DNA of 64,000 bases from Orthonyx spaldingii (Eukaryota > Chordata > Aves > Passeriformes > Orthonychidae). The position numbers were made by a program, and so were the translations under genes. Location of the stretch: positions 79,622-143,621 of the forward strand of contig VZTJ01005687.1 of assembly GCA_013397795.1 (NCBI GenBank). The letters run 5' to 3'. Positions 11,692-25,800 of this stretch are shown piece after piece. Under the pieces are notes generated by a model. That model saw nothing but the letters and a program-made list of their open reading frames with translations. It was not told the origin of the DNA and searched no databases. How positions within the stretch are numbered: the stretch's first letter is position 1; every line of letters begins with the position of its first letter.

Positions 11692-12752
11692 TGTGGTGGT
11701 TTGACACTGGCTGGATGCCAGTTGCCCAGATGCCAAAGCCTCTCAACTGGACAGAGGAGACAGAATATAAAAAAAGGTTCATAAATTGTGATAAGGATGA
11801 GGATGTTTCACTCACTGATTACCATCACAAGCAAAACACACCTCACCTGAAAATACTAATTTGATCAAAACCAGAGTAGGATAATGAAAAGTAAAACAAA
11901 TCTTAAAAACACTTTCCCCACACCTCTCCCTCCTTCCTTTTCCTTAACTTTATTCCTGATTCTCTACCTGACCCCTCTGCAGCAGTGTAGAGAGATGAGA
12001 AATGAGAGTTATGATCTGTTCATTACATGTTTTTTCTATCATTGCTTCGTCTTCAGGGAGAGGAGTCCTTCCCCTGCTCCAGGGTAGGGTCCCTCAGACA
12101 GGGAATTTCCCTGACAGAAGACAGTCCTCCACAAACTTTTCCAATGTACATCCTTCCCACAGGCCACAGTTCTTCATTAACTGCTCCAGCGTGTGTCCCT
12201 TTCTACAGGGTGCAGTCCTTCAGGAACAGGTTGCTCCAGTGTGGGTCTCCTGTGAGGTCACAATTCCTGACAGCAAACCTGATCCAGTGTGGGCTCCTTC
12301 ACAGAGCCACAGGTCCAACCAGGAGCCTGCAGTGACATGGACCTCCCAGGGGAGCACAGTCTCCCTCAGGCATCCACCTGCTCTCTCGTGGGGCTCCTCC
12401 ATGACTTGCAGGGGGACAGCCTGCCTCACCATGGTCTTCACCACAAGGTGCCTGGGAATCTCTGCTCCAAAACCTGAACACTTCATCCCCTTCCTTCTCC
12501 ACTGACCTTGGTGTCTGTTAAGCTGCTTCTCTCACATATTCCCACTCCTCTCTTCTCTGGATGCACTACTTCTGCATAATTTTTTTCCTCCTTAAATATG
12601 TTCACGTAAGGGCATTACTACCATTGCTGATTGTCTCAGCTTTAGCCGGAGATGGATCTCTCTTGGAGCAACTGACATTGGCATCGGCTCTGTTGAACAT
12701 GGGGGAAGCTTCTAGCAGCTTCTCACAGAAGTCATCCCTGTAGCCCAATATA
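11692..12752. mobile_element. Solo LTR of an avian endogenous retrovirus-like element
   Basis: About 1.06 kb beginning TGTGGTGGTTT and carrying the hallmarks of a dispersed avian LTR that I recognise by pattern: a CTGGCTGGATGCCAG start region, a long middle built of imperfect 35-45 base units of the form CTCCAGTGTGGGTC..CACAGG (about 12060-12330), then CAGGGGGACAGCCTGCCTCACCATGGTCTTCACC, a CCTTAAATATGTTC block and GGGGGAAGCTTCTAGCAGCTTCTCACAGAAG near the end. It closes at CCCAATATA near 12752, where the expected final bases look partly deleted. No internal gag/pol/env sequence lies on either side and no clear target-site duplication is visible, so it is a solo LTR. GC is well above its surroundings and many TG/CA pairs suggest CpG decay. 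Open frames on both strands inside it (up to 167 codons) are not genes. Family name and transcriptional direction not assigned. Confidence 0.75.
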
Positions 12753-14599
12753 AGAGATGAGATGCTAGAGACAGGGAAGATCCATCTGCAAGTTTGTGGC
12801 TGTCGTACATACCATAACCTTAGCAGATTCACTAACCAGGCTCACTTCAATACTTCTCAGAGAATGAGGGAGGAAAATTTCTCTCGTGTATTTTTTCAGT
12901 TTCTCAACAGAAAAAAACCACCAAATACTTGAACTTCTTGATTTAGTCTGTATGATGATTTGAGCAAAAAGGGAAGACATGACATTTTTTCTGTAATGCT
13001 TACAGCAATGCATCCCTGAACACAGATCCATTAAAAGGACTGAAGAACTTTATGGTGATGCCATTTATTGCAGAGGAGCAATGTTCTGAATGTATTTCAG
13101 TGTATTCAGAACCACATAGCTGCAACACATCTGTGTCATGGCTCTGTGGAAATGTCACGAAAAACTGAGCCTGCAGTGATTTAAGGTATTCTTTTTACAG
13201 AGGAATCTCCTGTCTAAATGGACTGTATAAACCTGCAGACTTCTGAGCAAAGACTATCGCATCTATGATGTGAAGATAGACATTTTTCACTTTTGCCAAC
13301 AAGTCTTATAGTATCTCTGTGTTTTCTAGCTGTTTGTAGACTGCCTCTGGACCAAAACTGTTGATTCTGAAAAATAACATTTCACAGCCAGTTAGGTTGC
13401 AAAGTAAAGCAAACACCTTCTAGTATTACAGTACATATTTTAATAACCAATTCATCTGAAATGGAACTATACATAGAAACTGATGTTTACCAAATGTAAT
13501 GCACATAAAGAGAGGGCTTGCAGGTCAAGGCAGATACTCTATCTTCTATCAACTGCACTTCTATTAATAGTCATGACATACCTCCAGTCACTATGGAAAG
13601 AAGGCCCTCCAAAACCCAAGTACTAGCCATCCAGTACTGAGTGTTCGTCTCATTTTTCAAAGAGGCTGAAACAATAACCCTCAAACACAAACTATCAAGC
13701 CTATTTCACCAAAGCTCATTGTCTCATTATTATTATCTCAAGTCATCCATGCTAACTATTCATCTAGTTAAACCATGACAGTGAAAAGGGCAGTATTATT
13801 CTGTCACTTGTGGAAAAACTACAATAAATTTGTTGTGGAAAAAAGTAGGAAAATACAAATTATGCTGACTAGACCCTGAACAATGTACAGCGGATTAGTA
13901 GGGTGCAAGGGAAGAAAAGCTTCCATTTTTACAAGCTTGAAAAGGCTAGAAATCAACTTTCAAACCTTGGGAAATACTAAGGATATAAATGAGCTAACAC
14001 CTCCTGCTGAGAGAGGACAGCATATCACCATCAGATGTGACACTGCAGCCCACGCTGCCACCCACAGCCTGGTAGCTAGCAGTTCCTGGTACTCAAGGCA
14101 ACATTTCAGGTAATACTCTCTCATGAGTTTCTTTGTGGGAGGTGATTCACCTCCTGGCCCTTGAAGCAGAACAACTAATGCAGCTTAATGAAAACTGCAA
14201 ACACACTGTTTAGCAGCTGGGGGGTTCGGTTTTTTCAGAGTGTGGAAATGCTGACCAAACCGCTATTTCCTTGTGGGGTCTGCTGAGGGTTTAGACAGGA
14301 AACTGGTAATATTTTCACTTCAGTCTAATTCATATTCCTTGGCAACTGGGCCTTGTAAAAGCCCGACAATCTTCAACTTGCTCACACTGGAGATTAAGGT
14401 GCCTATGAAGAAAGAAAAGGCTAAGCTGCGTTGCTGCACTATGTAAGTAGCCAAGGGACCAGCCTCTGCCTAAAGCTTTCACAGTGTCACTTAAGCTTTT
14501 CCTTAAAAAAGTCATTCTTGGGAGAAATGAGGGAAATGTTCATTCTCAATCTTTGCAACTCTGATGTTAGTCCTGAGCCTGAACAATCCTCTTTTGGTA
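12753..14599. other. Single-copy DNA, no gene recognised
   Basis: No interspersed repeat or exon is recognised. A 17-base near-perfect palindrome GGAGGTGATTCACCTCC sits at about 14139-14155. Other sequence is ordinary AT-rich DNA. Confidence 0.5.
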
Positions 14600-16266
14600 C
14601 ATTTGAACTTGGCACTAAAAGCCTTCCTTGCCTCAGTCTTCAAGAGAAACACCTGTTATCCTTAGGGCAACTGGTCCTCTGAGCTGTTAGACAGGGACAA
14701 GGACCAGATTAGATTCCCTGTAATCCAGGAGGAAATAATTCGTGACTTACTGTGCCACTTAGACACTCAAAAATCTATGCAGCCAGATGGGGTTCACCAC
14801 GGGGTACTGAGGGAGCTGGCAGAGGAGCTCACCAAGTCACGCATTTCCACCATAAATGTCCATCATTTATCAACATTCCTGATTATCTGGTGAGGTCCCA
14901 GACAACTGGAGATTGGTCAATATAGTGCCCATCTGCAAGAAGAGTCAGAAGAAAGATCCAGAAAACTACAGACCTGTCAGCCTGATCTCGGTGCCAGGGA
15001 AGTTTATGGAACAGATCATCTTGAGAGCAATCACATAACATGTAGATGACAACCAGGGGATCAGGCCCAGCCATCAAGGGTTTAGGAAAGGCAGGTTCTG
15101 CCTGGTCAACTTGACCTCCACTTATGACCAGATGACCTGCCCAATGGATGAGGGGAGGCTGTGGATGTCGTAAACTACGTTAGTAAAGTCTTTGACACTT
15201 TGATACTGTCTCCCACAGCATTCACCTTAAAAGATTGGCAGGCCAGGCAGGCCATGGCTTGGACAGGTGCTCTCTTTACTGGCTGGATGGTTGGACCCAG
15301 GAAGTGTTGGCGATTGGAATTATATCCAGTTGGTGGCCAGTTACTAGAGAGTTTTGCCAAAGCTCAAAATTGGGTCTGGCTGTTAAAAGTCTTTATTAAT
15401 GACCTGGATGAGAAGATCGAGTGTGTCATCAGAAAGTTGATCGATGACTGTGAATTGGGTGGGAATGCTGATCTGCTGGGAGGGTAGGAAGACCCTGCAG
15501 AGGGTCCTAGACAGTCTGGATCAGTGGCATGAGATTCAACAAGATAAAGTGTCAGGTCCTGCACTTTGGTGCAAACAATCCCATGCAGCAATACAGGCTT
15601 GGGGCAGAGTGGCTGGGGGGGTCCAACAGAAAAGGACCTAGGGATGCTGAACATGAGCCAACATGTACCCAAGAGGCCAAGAAGACCAATGGCCTCCTGG
15701 CCTCTATCAGAAATAGTGTGGCCAGCAGTACCAGGGAAATGATTGGCCTCTGTCAAATACTGTGGTTGGTTCTGGGCCTGTGACAACAAGAAAGACCATT
15801 GAGTGAGGTTCTGGAGCATGTCCAGAGAAGGGAACAGAGCTGCTGAAAGGTCTGGAGCACAAGCCCTGTGAGGACTGACTGAGGGGGAGAAGAGGAGGCT
15901 CAGGGAAGACGTTACTGCTCTCTACAAGCACCTGAAAGGAGGGTGAAGTGAGGCGGGTGTTGGCCTCTTCTTAAAAACAGCCACCAACAGGACAAGATAC
16001 AATGGCCTCAAGTTGCACCAGGGGAGTTTCAGGTTGGATGTCAGGAAGAATTTTATCACGGAAAGGGTGGTTAAGTGTCAAAACAGGTTGTTCAGGGAGG
16101 TGGCGGAATCATCACCCCAGAAGCGTTCAAGAAATGATTGGACGTGGCACTTTGTGGTTATGTTTATTTGGCATGGCGGTGTTCAGTCAAAAGTCAGGCT
16201 TGGAGGCCTTGGAGGTCTTTTCTCACCTTTATAATTCTCTGATGCCATGATCCTATGATTCTATTA
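14600..16266 (+). mobile_element. CR1 LINE, plus strand, ORF2 linker/RT to 3' end
   Basis: Collinear with CR1 ORF2 on the plus strand: CTTGCCTCAGTCTTCAA (14630-14646) is the start of the linker before RT; CAGATGGGG..TACTGAGGGAGCTGGCAGAGGAG (14782-14826) follows; then AACTACAGACCTGTCAGCCTGATCTC (around 14970), and AGGTTCTGCCTGGTCAACTTGACC (15093-15116). Further on are the RT palm remnant and the long 3' region AAGTTGCACCAGGGGAGTTTCAGGTTGGATGTCAGGAAG. It ends with CR1-type GATCCTATGATTCTATT repeats at 16246-16264, so the 3' terminus is preserved. Frameshifts and stops are abundant; not functional. It is a different and older subfamily than the 41 kb and 52 kb copies. Confidence 0.9.
15161..15487 (+). 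pseudogene. CR1 ORF2 reverse-transcriptase remnant, decayed active site
   Basis: A 108-codon open frame within the CR1 element. Its end reads VFINDLDEKIECVIRKLIDD, corresponding to the CR1 RT palm FINDLDEGIECTLSKFADD; the Phe-Ala before the two catalytic aspartates has become Leu-Ile, and the next block CELGGNADLLGG replaces TKLGG. The first half (residues 1-60) is in a shifted frame relative to RT and does not match. It is a relic of the LINE reverse transcriptase and encodes no working enzyme. Confidence 0.8.
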
Positions 16267-16727
16267 TTTCCCATACTGTTTTCCTTACAGACAGGTGAAA
16301 GGGAAAGGGCTATCCTGTGGAAGAATCAAGGGTGAGTCCCCTTTTACCCTTTACCAGCATGCACATACACTAGGCAATACAAAATATAAAAAAAAATTCA
16401 AAAAAGTATGACCACATTTCTTTACCACTTCAGGGTGCTCACACATCTTAACATTGGCTGTAGTACAGGGGTGTGGATAGAAAGGACTGGGCTGACAGAG
16501 GACAATCAAGCATGTAGCTTTTACTGTAGATTGTATGAGTTGGCAGAAATCATTGATCACTCCTCTAGCAATGGAAAAAGGAGGAAGTGGCATATCAGAT
16601 TTCCTTCTACAGCCCTCTTAATAAACAGGCATGTCCTTGTGCAGACAACCAGCAGTAAACATCCACTTTCTCTGCTTCATAAATATCCTTATTATGTTAA
16701 AATATTTTAAGCAAAGGAATCGAGGAT
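16267..16727. other. Short single-copy interval
   Basis: No repeat or gene is recognised between the CR1 3' end and the pentamer array. Confidence 0.5.
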
Positions 16728-16806
16728 TTTGGTTTGGTTTGGTTTGGTTTGGTTTGCTTTGGTTTGGTTTGGTTTGGTTTGCTTTGGTTTGGTTTGGTTT
16801 GGTTTG
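16728..16806. repeat. (TTTGG)n pentanucleotide array
   Basis: About 16 units of TTTGG with two interruptions in which GGTTT becomes GCTTT (around 16756 and 16781). The spacing of the interruptions suggests that a block of about five units was duplicated. Open frames crossing it on both strands are products of the repeat and not genes. Confidence 0.95.
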
Positions 16807-19800
16807 AAGAACAATGCTAAACAAAACAAAACACAAAAGCAACGGAGAGAAAAGAGCTTTGCTGCAGCCTCCCTGAGCGGAGAAAAACACAGCAAGGATA
16901 CCAGCATAGCCTCACTCAGGTGGTTCTGCCTGCATTTGGTGATAGACAGGATTTCCAATGCTGGTTCAATGAGCATTTCTCAGGGATTTTTTAAGATCCA
17001 CCCTTTTCAAACAGTGCTATCTTTTGTCTGTCTAAGGATTATGTTACTTCAATCCTAACCTCTTACAGATGAAAAGTAAAAAATACATCATCTTCATACT
17101 GGACTTGTGTATGTGTGTGTATTTTCTATGAGGAAATTTTCTTGAGGTTAGACTCAGAACTCACTATTTAAAAAAAAATTCCAAGTACATAAAAATGGAC
17201 GTTGTGACTTTTTTCCAGGAGATTGCTTTCACAGAAGCAGAAAATAAACTGTTACCTACACAATGAGAGAAAAAAACCCCTCACAAAACAGAAAAAGCAG
17301 AAATAGAAAACAATTATTAGATTTCATCAGTATACCTCTACAATTGCCTGACCTCACTTCTGCTGTGCATCTCTTCTCCATGTTATATCTTGTATTTTTA
17401 TTAACAATATGTTATACACAAAATATTACATGCAGTATAATTTGAGCTTCTAAATGTGTGCTTGGGTAGGATGACTGTGTCTATTGAGACTCCTAGATTA
17501 CTCCTATTAGGGAGTGAATGTCATGCTATTTGTCATCCAAAAGGTAATTTTCTCTAGACTTATATTAAGGTTTCATATTTTATGATAACCTCTATATTAT
17601 GTTGATCTGGGCATTTTTCATGAACCCATTCATCAGACAGGTATCTCCAGCAATAACTGCAGCACTGCAACATTTTACTTGTTTTCAAGTTGAATAAGAT
17701 TTTTTTTCAGCTGCATCAGTAATACCAAAGGGACATTTGAGTCCCTGTGATCATGCCAGTAAAATTCTGTGACAAGCTTTTCACATATTAAGTATATATG
17801 TAGAAGTTAATTTATTGATTTTAGAAAATACTGTATCAGAAGGGAATCGTATATATCCTGGAGTAAATGTTACTCCCTGTCAGCTGTCTTGTAACCACCA
17901 ATCTCTGGCTCGCCCAGAATCCAACACCAATACATCCAAACAGTTAAGAGGCACAGTGCCTACAATTTTTGATGCAGTTCACTATGATACATTTACATGG
18001 GTGAATGGCAACTCCGTGTGAAGGGATGACCGTGTTTGAATTAACTGCAAATTTTGCTTTACACCTGGCATAGCGTAAGGAGGAGACACACTTAAAAAGA
18101 AGAGTTTGCTTGTTCTAATTAATAAGCATTAAAACAATTTGCAAGATATCAGATACTGCTTAGAAATTGTACCAGAGCTTCACAGAATAAGGGTCAGGGA
18201 CTGGCTCCAAGGATGGCGTACTCAGTGGTAATTAACCTTTCGGATTCCTCTTAGATTTCAAAGCAACTTGTGATCCTAATTGAAATTAAATTGAGGGAGG
18301 CAGAGAGAGATGGCTCTTGCCAAACTCTAAACTGCAATAAAACGCAGCAGATATAGCCATGCACACTAATTTCTTCTTGCAGAGCACTCTGAGGGGCTGA
18401 TACAGACACTAAATCAAATCTACAGCTTTATCTGACTACGTGAGGCCTCAGCACTCCAGTCAAGAAGCAAAACAGATGCAGATCCTTTTGCCAACAGCAT
18501 GCATTTCCCATGGATAAAGGGAGCAATTTCTTATTCCCTCAGGTGCTGCTCTATGCTAGCATTCAGTGAGCCTAAAAAAGAGTCCCAGCTGCTCTCACCT
18601 CAGATGAAGAAAACACAAACAACTCTAAAAAATCAATATAACATTTCCTGTAGTCTCTAATGTGGACCAGTCAATTCCTTTCTGCCTCCTCCCCTTTTTT
18701 ACATAATAAAAATCTACCATCCCTGTCACCCCCAATATGTCATAAGCCAGCAAGTGTAAATGCAGCCATTCATATAATTTGAATGATAATCGAAAATAAG
18801 CGGAAAAGGAGGATAAATTTATCAAACTTGTGAGAATATTCTAGGAAAAAAGGAATTTCCTGAGGTAACTGTCCTTGACCTGGCTCTTTAATCGAGTGAA
18901 ATTTCATCACTTTATCTAATATCATGCTTCATGCTTCAGGCTCCCAGCAATTCTATTTTAGTGTGGTCTAATGGGCAGCTGACACATCCACTCAGCACCA
19001 GACTGCATAATATGTGCTGACACACTGTGTGGTGAGCACCCTATTGAGAGCTGTTTATTTGTGCCTGGCAAGGAAAAATTTCGTCCAGTAAACTCTCTTC
19101 ATAACAATTTTAGTCTCAGTTTTCAGGGCCTCCACAGGCTCCACATTTTGAGAGGTTCAGAAGCACTTGTGGGGAAATTCAGTCACTTATTTGGGTGGCT
19201 GTACATTATCTGACTTTAGGTGAGAGGTTGTGAAAGCACTGGTTATGGTTGTCTGAAACCTGAATCTAGATAGTGTAATGAATAGTGTCATTCTAACTGC
19301 TTTGGAGCCAGCTCTCCTCAGAAACCCTGATTCAATTTGATATTCTGAGGTTAACGCACTGTATTGGGACTGAAAATAGGAATGCACACAAAAAGCTTTT
19401 ATATTTATTCAGTTCAGGAAGCATGGCAAACTCATCAACAGCTATTTGTAAACTGTAGAATGGTGGGACTTATTTTGATGTACTGATTTATGCTTGCTGT
19501 TTTTCCTGCAGCATTACTTTAGAGTAGAAATGGACTAAAAGAAAAAAGCAGACATGGCTCTCAACATAATAGCAAATGACATTATCATAAACAAAGCAAC
19601 ATGAGAAAATAAAGGAATGACACAATCACAGAGATTGTGGCCTCTTAACCTCATGTAGAAATGAAATTTGCTATATAGAGAACACGGAAAACATTTCCTA
19701 TACATACATAACAAGATAAGACATTAAGATAGTTGTTTTATTTACTAGCTATGAAGAAATAAGTAGTCTGTAAAGCAAGTTATATGTATACACAGATAAG

Positions 19801-22800
19801 AAAAAAATTAAGGGCCTAAAAATAGGATTGATTAAAATTTATGTTTCATGAACCTATCCACACTGAAAGGCATACCCAAATTATATCTAGATATACAAAT
19901 ACTCATCAGCTAAGTACCTGGAGTGGAAACCAAATTTATTTCAGAAATATGATGGGAAAATTATTCTCTAAGTCTGTGAAAGCCATTTCAGATCTTTTAT
20001 CTAACCTTAGTATATGTATTATGTAACACATGTATTTTCTACAAGGAATTACATGACATGGGCATATGGTGAATGCACATGTATCATTCACAAGCCTATC
20101 TCACAGGAAAGGAGCTTTGACCTTGATAGTGTTAGAAAAATAACCTCAGTTTTTTCTCTTGCTTTAGAAAATTTGAAGTCAGAACTTTTAATAATTGGAG
20201 AAAATCACTAGAAAACTCTGCAAATAGAAAAAAAATCAAGCCTTATAATAAACTTACAAACACCAATTATATTCACCACTGATACACATTTCTGGAATGA
20301 GAAATGTATATTTTTGTATCTAAAGGTTACTTTACTAGAGACTGTCTAGAGACTTAGTGAAAAACCCGTATACTTAACCTATGCTTTAGAACTGCAGCTA
20401 GCAAGGAATCAAATGGGTAAAGGCTGCTTCTTTTCTTTTTTACTTTTTTAAGAAAATGAAATTCTGAGGGCCAAATGAAATTTTCAGTGCTTCAGATTTT
20501 GCAAATTCAGGTACATTATTATATGTGTGAAATTTTGTTTGCTTGTTTTGCAGAATTGATCATTTTCTTAAAAGGCTTTACATTAAATCCTCCTTTTAGC
20601 CCAAATAGAAAACAGATGCCAAGAAAATAATTTGTACTAACAAAGTGTTTGTCTCAATTTGCACTATTTCCCATATTTCCATATTACTGCCATGTAAGAA
20701 AAGATTCTCTAACTAAAGGCTAATTTTTTTAACAAGACAATTGTTCATATAATTTGCTACCCATATAGTTAATATATCCATTCAGTGTTATATGCTTATT
20801 TGCATGTACACACATCTGCAGGTGTGCGTTTATCTTCCCACCTCTGTGTAAATAGGCTAGTACATATTTATTCATGGAAATGTCCATCATGAAAATGCAA
20901 AATTAATCTAAAAGTGAAGTAAAATAAGAGAACATTGTAAGTGCAGCAGCTTCCATTCTTACAAGAGCATTAATTTAGCCATCTTGCACAGGCTGGGAAC
21001 TGTATTTTCAGTGCATGTACAATACTTGCCAATCTTTATCACAAGACAGACAGGGTGCAGCATGACCTAATAATGTTGGCAAGAAGAACCTCAGTTACAT
21101 AATTTGTCGATTTTCATTTTACCCATGTAAGTTTCTTTGCAATTTAATATAATTTCATTTCAGTGTGATCTCCAGTTATATAGAGGATCCTTTCAAGGGA
21201 ACTGGGGGAAGAAAGACCTCTAATTAAGAATAAGGCCATAGCCATGATGTCTGCAGCAGTTTTCAAGGTTGTGCTCTGTACATAAGCCACAACTCTTGCC
21301 ACAGCCCTTGGTCTCACTTCTGCCTCATGGTTGCAACGCACCTGCCTCATGGTTGCCATGCACATAGAAGTGCAACATCAGTATGGAAGTTGGTATGTGG
21401 CTGAGTTAATAGGGTCAAGTGGAGAAAAAAATCAAAATTACCACCCAGAAAGAGGATGTGTCTGGGTCATTTCTGATAATGATCCTTTCTTCCATGCAAA
21501 CATCTCCTTATCTATAAGAGATAGAGATGACTTAGCTCAGCCTAGAGGGTCAGACCATCCTTTCATGTTAGGGGCAGCTCTGTTCCAACACATCAAATTC
21601 AGGACAGCAGCATGGGATTTCACACACTCATGCAGGTGTCACTTTCCACAGATTATTCCCAAACAGTGGGATAAATGTCAGAAGCATGAGAAGCAGAGAA
21701 TAAAAGTGAAGATGTAGCAGTTGAAGACAGGGCAGTTATACACAGGTTTGGTGTCAAACACGGAGATTGACTTTGAGCTCTCTAAGTGGAGCCATAGAGA
21801 CGTTGATGTAGGCTATCACCTCCTAAAAAGAAAAAAATATGAGAAATTGCTACCTATGTGCAGATACAGCTGCACCAAGCAGCCAGCACTGATATCAAAG
21901 GAGTATCTCATCTAGTAAGGTTTGCCTTTCCACCTGCACGTGTCCAGGAGCAGTCTTATGCACTCTGCTTCAGGTTGCCTGGAGTCACAAGCTACACAGG
22001 AACTATTTTTTCTCTCTGAAGTGAACATTTCACAACTTTTCAGACTTTACATGAATTGCACAACTGCTACCAAGAGAAGCACAGAAAGTTTCAGAAGATT
22101 CCTCAATAGCTTTTTACTGGAAGAAGGATACATTTGTTTCAGATTTTTTCATCAGTAAAGGTGAGTCACAGCATGCTTCAGCCTTCAGTCAGATACTGTA
22201 TTGATCTTTCCCATCCAGCCAGAGTTAAGTATTTAGCAGTAAATTCGAGTTTTAAGGCAGGGAACAGTAATTGGACACATATGTCGTGATCTTTGGAGAA
22301 CAAGGTAAAGTGAAGAGGTCTTTTAATGAGCTTGGAGAAGGAAAGAGGAACTCAGAGAAAATAAGGGTGTTTTTACAGTTCAATAGTAAACCCTATCACA
22401 CTCAGAAATCTAATAAAATCTGCATGCCATTTATCCAAATGCAAAACAAAGAAACATATAAGCTATGGAAAGAGGAGAACCAAATCAACAAAACAGTTTC
22501 TAGCCTTGTATGTACATTTCTCCCTAAGTCAGTATCCAAAGGCAAAGAAAGAAAAAAAGTCAGGAAATTCTCTCATTCTGAGGCAGGAAATTCTAAGTAT
22601 CTTCTCATGAAATTATATGTGAGAAAAAGGAGAAATGCAGCCTAGTATTAATATAGTTAGAACCACCAGGAAGGCTTGCATAGAAATCTGTTTTGATATA
22701 TGTATATGCATGTGCATATACATTTGTCTGTATTTACATACACATAAATATAGTCATATGCATTTAATCTGTTAGGTAGAATTTTTCATAATTTTGAATT

Positions 22801-25800
22801 CTACCTAAATCTAGTAAATTTAAGTGTACTACATGCAGCAGTTTCTGATGCCTGTTTAACCATGAAATTATATTTTTTTGTCCCCTTTCTGGAAGTTGTA
22901 ACTAGGATATAGTTTGGTCTGCAATCACTGAATTACAATCATTAATGGACATGTGAGTTTTTTGCAAAGCTATGTTTATTTTCTCCAAGAACAAGTAATA
23001 AAGAAAAATCCTTGAATAATACAAAACAGACCCTCTTAAAGAAGCTTAAACAAGGGTCAGTGAAAATGCATTTATTTTACATGGAAAGCATGTTTCATAG
23101 CAACCCACACATATTATATTGCTTCTGCTTTATGACTAACTAATTCCATAAATAATGAATTTAAATTAAACAATTAATTAACAAGACCTAGGGTTCAAAG
23201 TGGAATCAATAACAATCTTTCCTCGGTAATGCTTTAGGTTAAGGTTCCCAAATAAACATTTAATATAGATTTTCATAAGGGAGTTACTGTGTATATACCA
23301 AATTATTAAATGCTTTTACAGAACAAGAGATAAACTATATAATAGATGAAACACTAAACAGATCCTGATTTTAATATAATTTCAAGGTGCTATACTTGCT
23401 TTACAGGAGTTGTATTAATATATTTTACTTTGTACGTAATTTTAAAAGATTACTGTTTCCTATACCCATTGTGAATGAAGAGAAATGCTTTTGTGGATTT
23501 CTTTCACTTTCCCTGAGGCATCTGGTACCCCTTGTCCAATGTACAACACAGGGTAGGATGGAGACAATATTCTTGTTACATATAGGCATTTTTTCTGTGC
23601 TAATTGAAATTATCTTTTAATTAAAATTCATTTCAATCCTTTACCTCTTTCTATACACAATTTTTTTCTCAACTTCACTGAAAAGTTCGGTAAAGGCTAG
23701 TGTTAGAGGTAGAAATCTTTGTAGCATTTTGGGTAAAGAAACAAATTAAAAGTATGAATATTTCTAATAATTTAGACTGTTATCAAATTTTGTATGATAG
23801 GGAAATATACCTCATTCTTAATGTAAGTGCATGTGCAGGACATAATATCTTGATCTAACTGAATGCAATATATTTCATTACTTAATTCATCACAATACGT
23901 TTAAGATTTACTCAGGGAAAACAAACATGTCCTTAGGACATTATAGTAAGGCCACGACAGACACACAAATGGTGCACATTTATACAAAATCCCAGTGCAT
24001 ACCTGAATGGCAAGGACATATTTACTAGGGCTACTGATGCCTGGCTCTGGGTGAAGTCCTGGTGCTTTAGGTTTTCTCTTCTTTATCTTGAATCATCAAG
24101 ATGCACCTACCTTTCAAAGGCTTAATGGACTTAATTAATGGATGTTCATAAAACTCCTCAAATATCTGTGAAGAAAGACACTGAAGTAATATGAAGAATA
24201 GTTTCCCACATACATTGTGAATGAATAGAAACATTTTTGTAGAAACTGTCATTTTCACATACATACTGAATTGCTGAAAGAAAAATGAACAACCCAGTTT
24301 TGTTATATTAAATATTTAGTAGGGATTTCCTTTTTTTCCCCCCAGGAATTCAGTAGACACATGAAAGTATCAGCTTCTACAAAAGCATTTCTATTCATTT
24401 TTAGCAGATGTTTATTGTAATAAAAAACAATCAAAAGGGTCAAAGTTCAAGAAAAAAAAAAGCTTTTTCTAATATGAGCTCTGTTATCTACAATATTCTA
24501 ATAGTAAAAGGAGTTGCAATCATTAGTGAGGCTCATGAGTTCATCTTTGTGTTACATACTGACAGGGTTTTATGGAAAATCACATCTCAAATCTAGATTT
24601 AATCGCCCAAATCCTATGGGAATAAGGACTTCCCAATGGTTGCAACTTCAAACCTGTTTATATCTGTTTGCCAGTGTAACAATAAAAGCATATAAATGGT
24701 CTATAAGTTACCTCAGAGCATGCAAGACCTCTTAAGACCTTTGTCTGTACTGAGATATATTGTTATAGATTTTTTTCATAAGATAAATTCTGTCTTAGCC
24801 TATGGTCAGTTTCTCCTATATTGAAAATTTTACTTAAATGTAACTCCAGTGGGGTTTTGGGGAGAGAATAGGATGAGGGTCATTGGAATGCCTCTGTGAT
24901 TTAGTTCTGCTTCTAGCATGCTTTTTTTGATTCACAACATAGCATTTCTTTTCTTTATTACCATATGTAAACCTCCACTTACATGAAACAAGATCTTCAG
25001 AGCAATGATGCAAGTGTTGCACTCCTTGCACTCATGTAAAGTAACTGGGAGAAATAACTTATTTGTGTATTGTCCTTCACTGTAAGGTTTTACTTTTTGT
25101 TCATGTTCTCAGTTACAGTCAGTTACAGAGTATATACTTTGAAGACATCTAAAAGCTATAAGCCAGCACAAATTTTACACTGTGTATTTTGGACGCTTCC
25201 CCTTTCTCTTCGGGGAGCAGTACATTTTAAATTGTCTTCAACCTTAGCATATTTTGAGGGTTTTACTTTGGGGCTACATCCATGTCATAATATACGTACC
25301 ACAATATTAACATATATTTTACAAAATACAGAGCAGGCAAAAAAATACAGGCTAAAATCCCTCATTCCTTATCAAATGTACATCTCAAAAATAACTGAAA
25401 GGGCAGTAGGTATCTCAAACACCTCTGGTGATATGGCTCCATTTGTATCAAATTCAAGGGGGCAGAGAAACATATGTGACTCAGTGGATGCTTGCTGCCT
25501 TCAGGCTTCGGATGTCTGGGCTTTTGTGGATATACCATATTTTAGATGAAGGTGCGCAAGCCAAATTAGATCATCCAGACCAGCAAGTTTAAAAATTGAG
25601 TTAGAGCAATGTCTTGGGAAAAGGAAGGTAGTCAAAATACACTTCTCTTGTGTGCTCAAAAGTTGCTGTAATTTTTTCATTCTTCTCTAAATGGCCAGCT
25701 TCATCTCTTTGCTAATAATTTGGGGACATCTAAGCTACCTTCTTTTTCCTTTTCATTTGACATATAAAAAGATGGGCTCGGCTAACTTTATCATACCTAC

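Noticed and set aside
12002..12505. 167-codon plus-strand open frame and several overlapping frames on both strands
   Set aside because: They lie inside the solo LTR, whose GC-rich tandem-like units are stop-poor; no resemblance to a protein family.
16618..17058. Asn-Gln-Thr-Lys-Pro and Val-Trp-Phe-Gly-Leu repeat proteins on both strands
   Set aside because: Products of the TTTGG pentamer array in different frames.
21144..21365. 73-codon minus-strand frame rich in Arg, Ala and Val, with a nearby 22-base-period direct repeat
   Set aside because: No recognisable family and too short; the direct repeat (CTGCCTCATGGTTGC twice) is probably a local duplication.
25070..25549. 159-codon plus-strand open frame
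   Set aside because: Composition follows AT-rich genomic sequence, no motif or splice context; a frame this long is plausible by chance in six frames of 64 kb.
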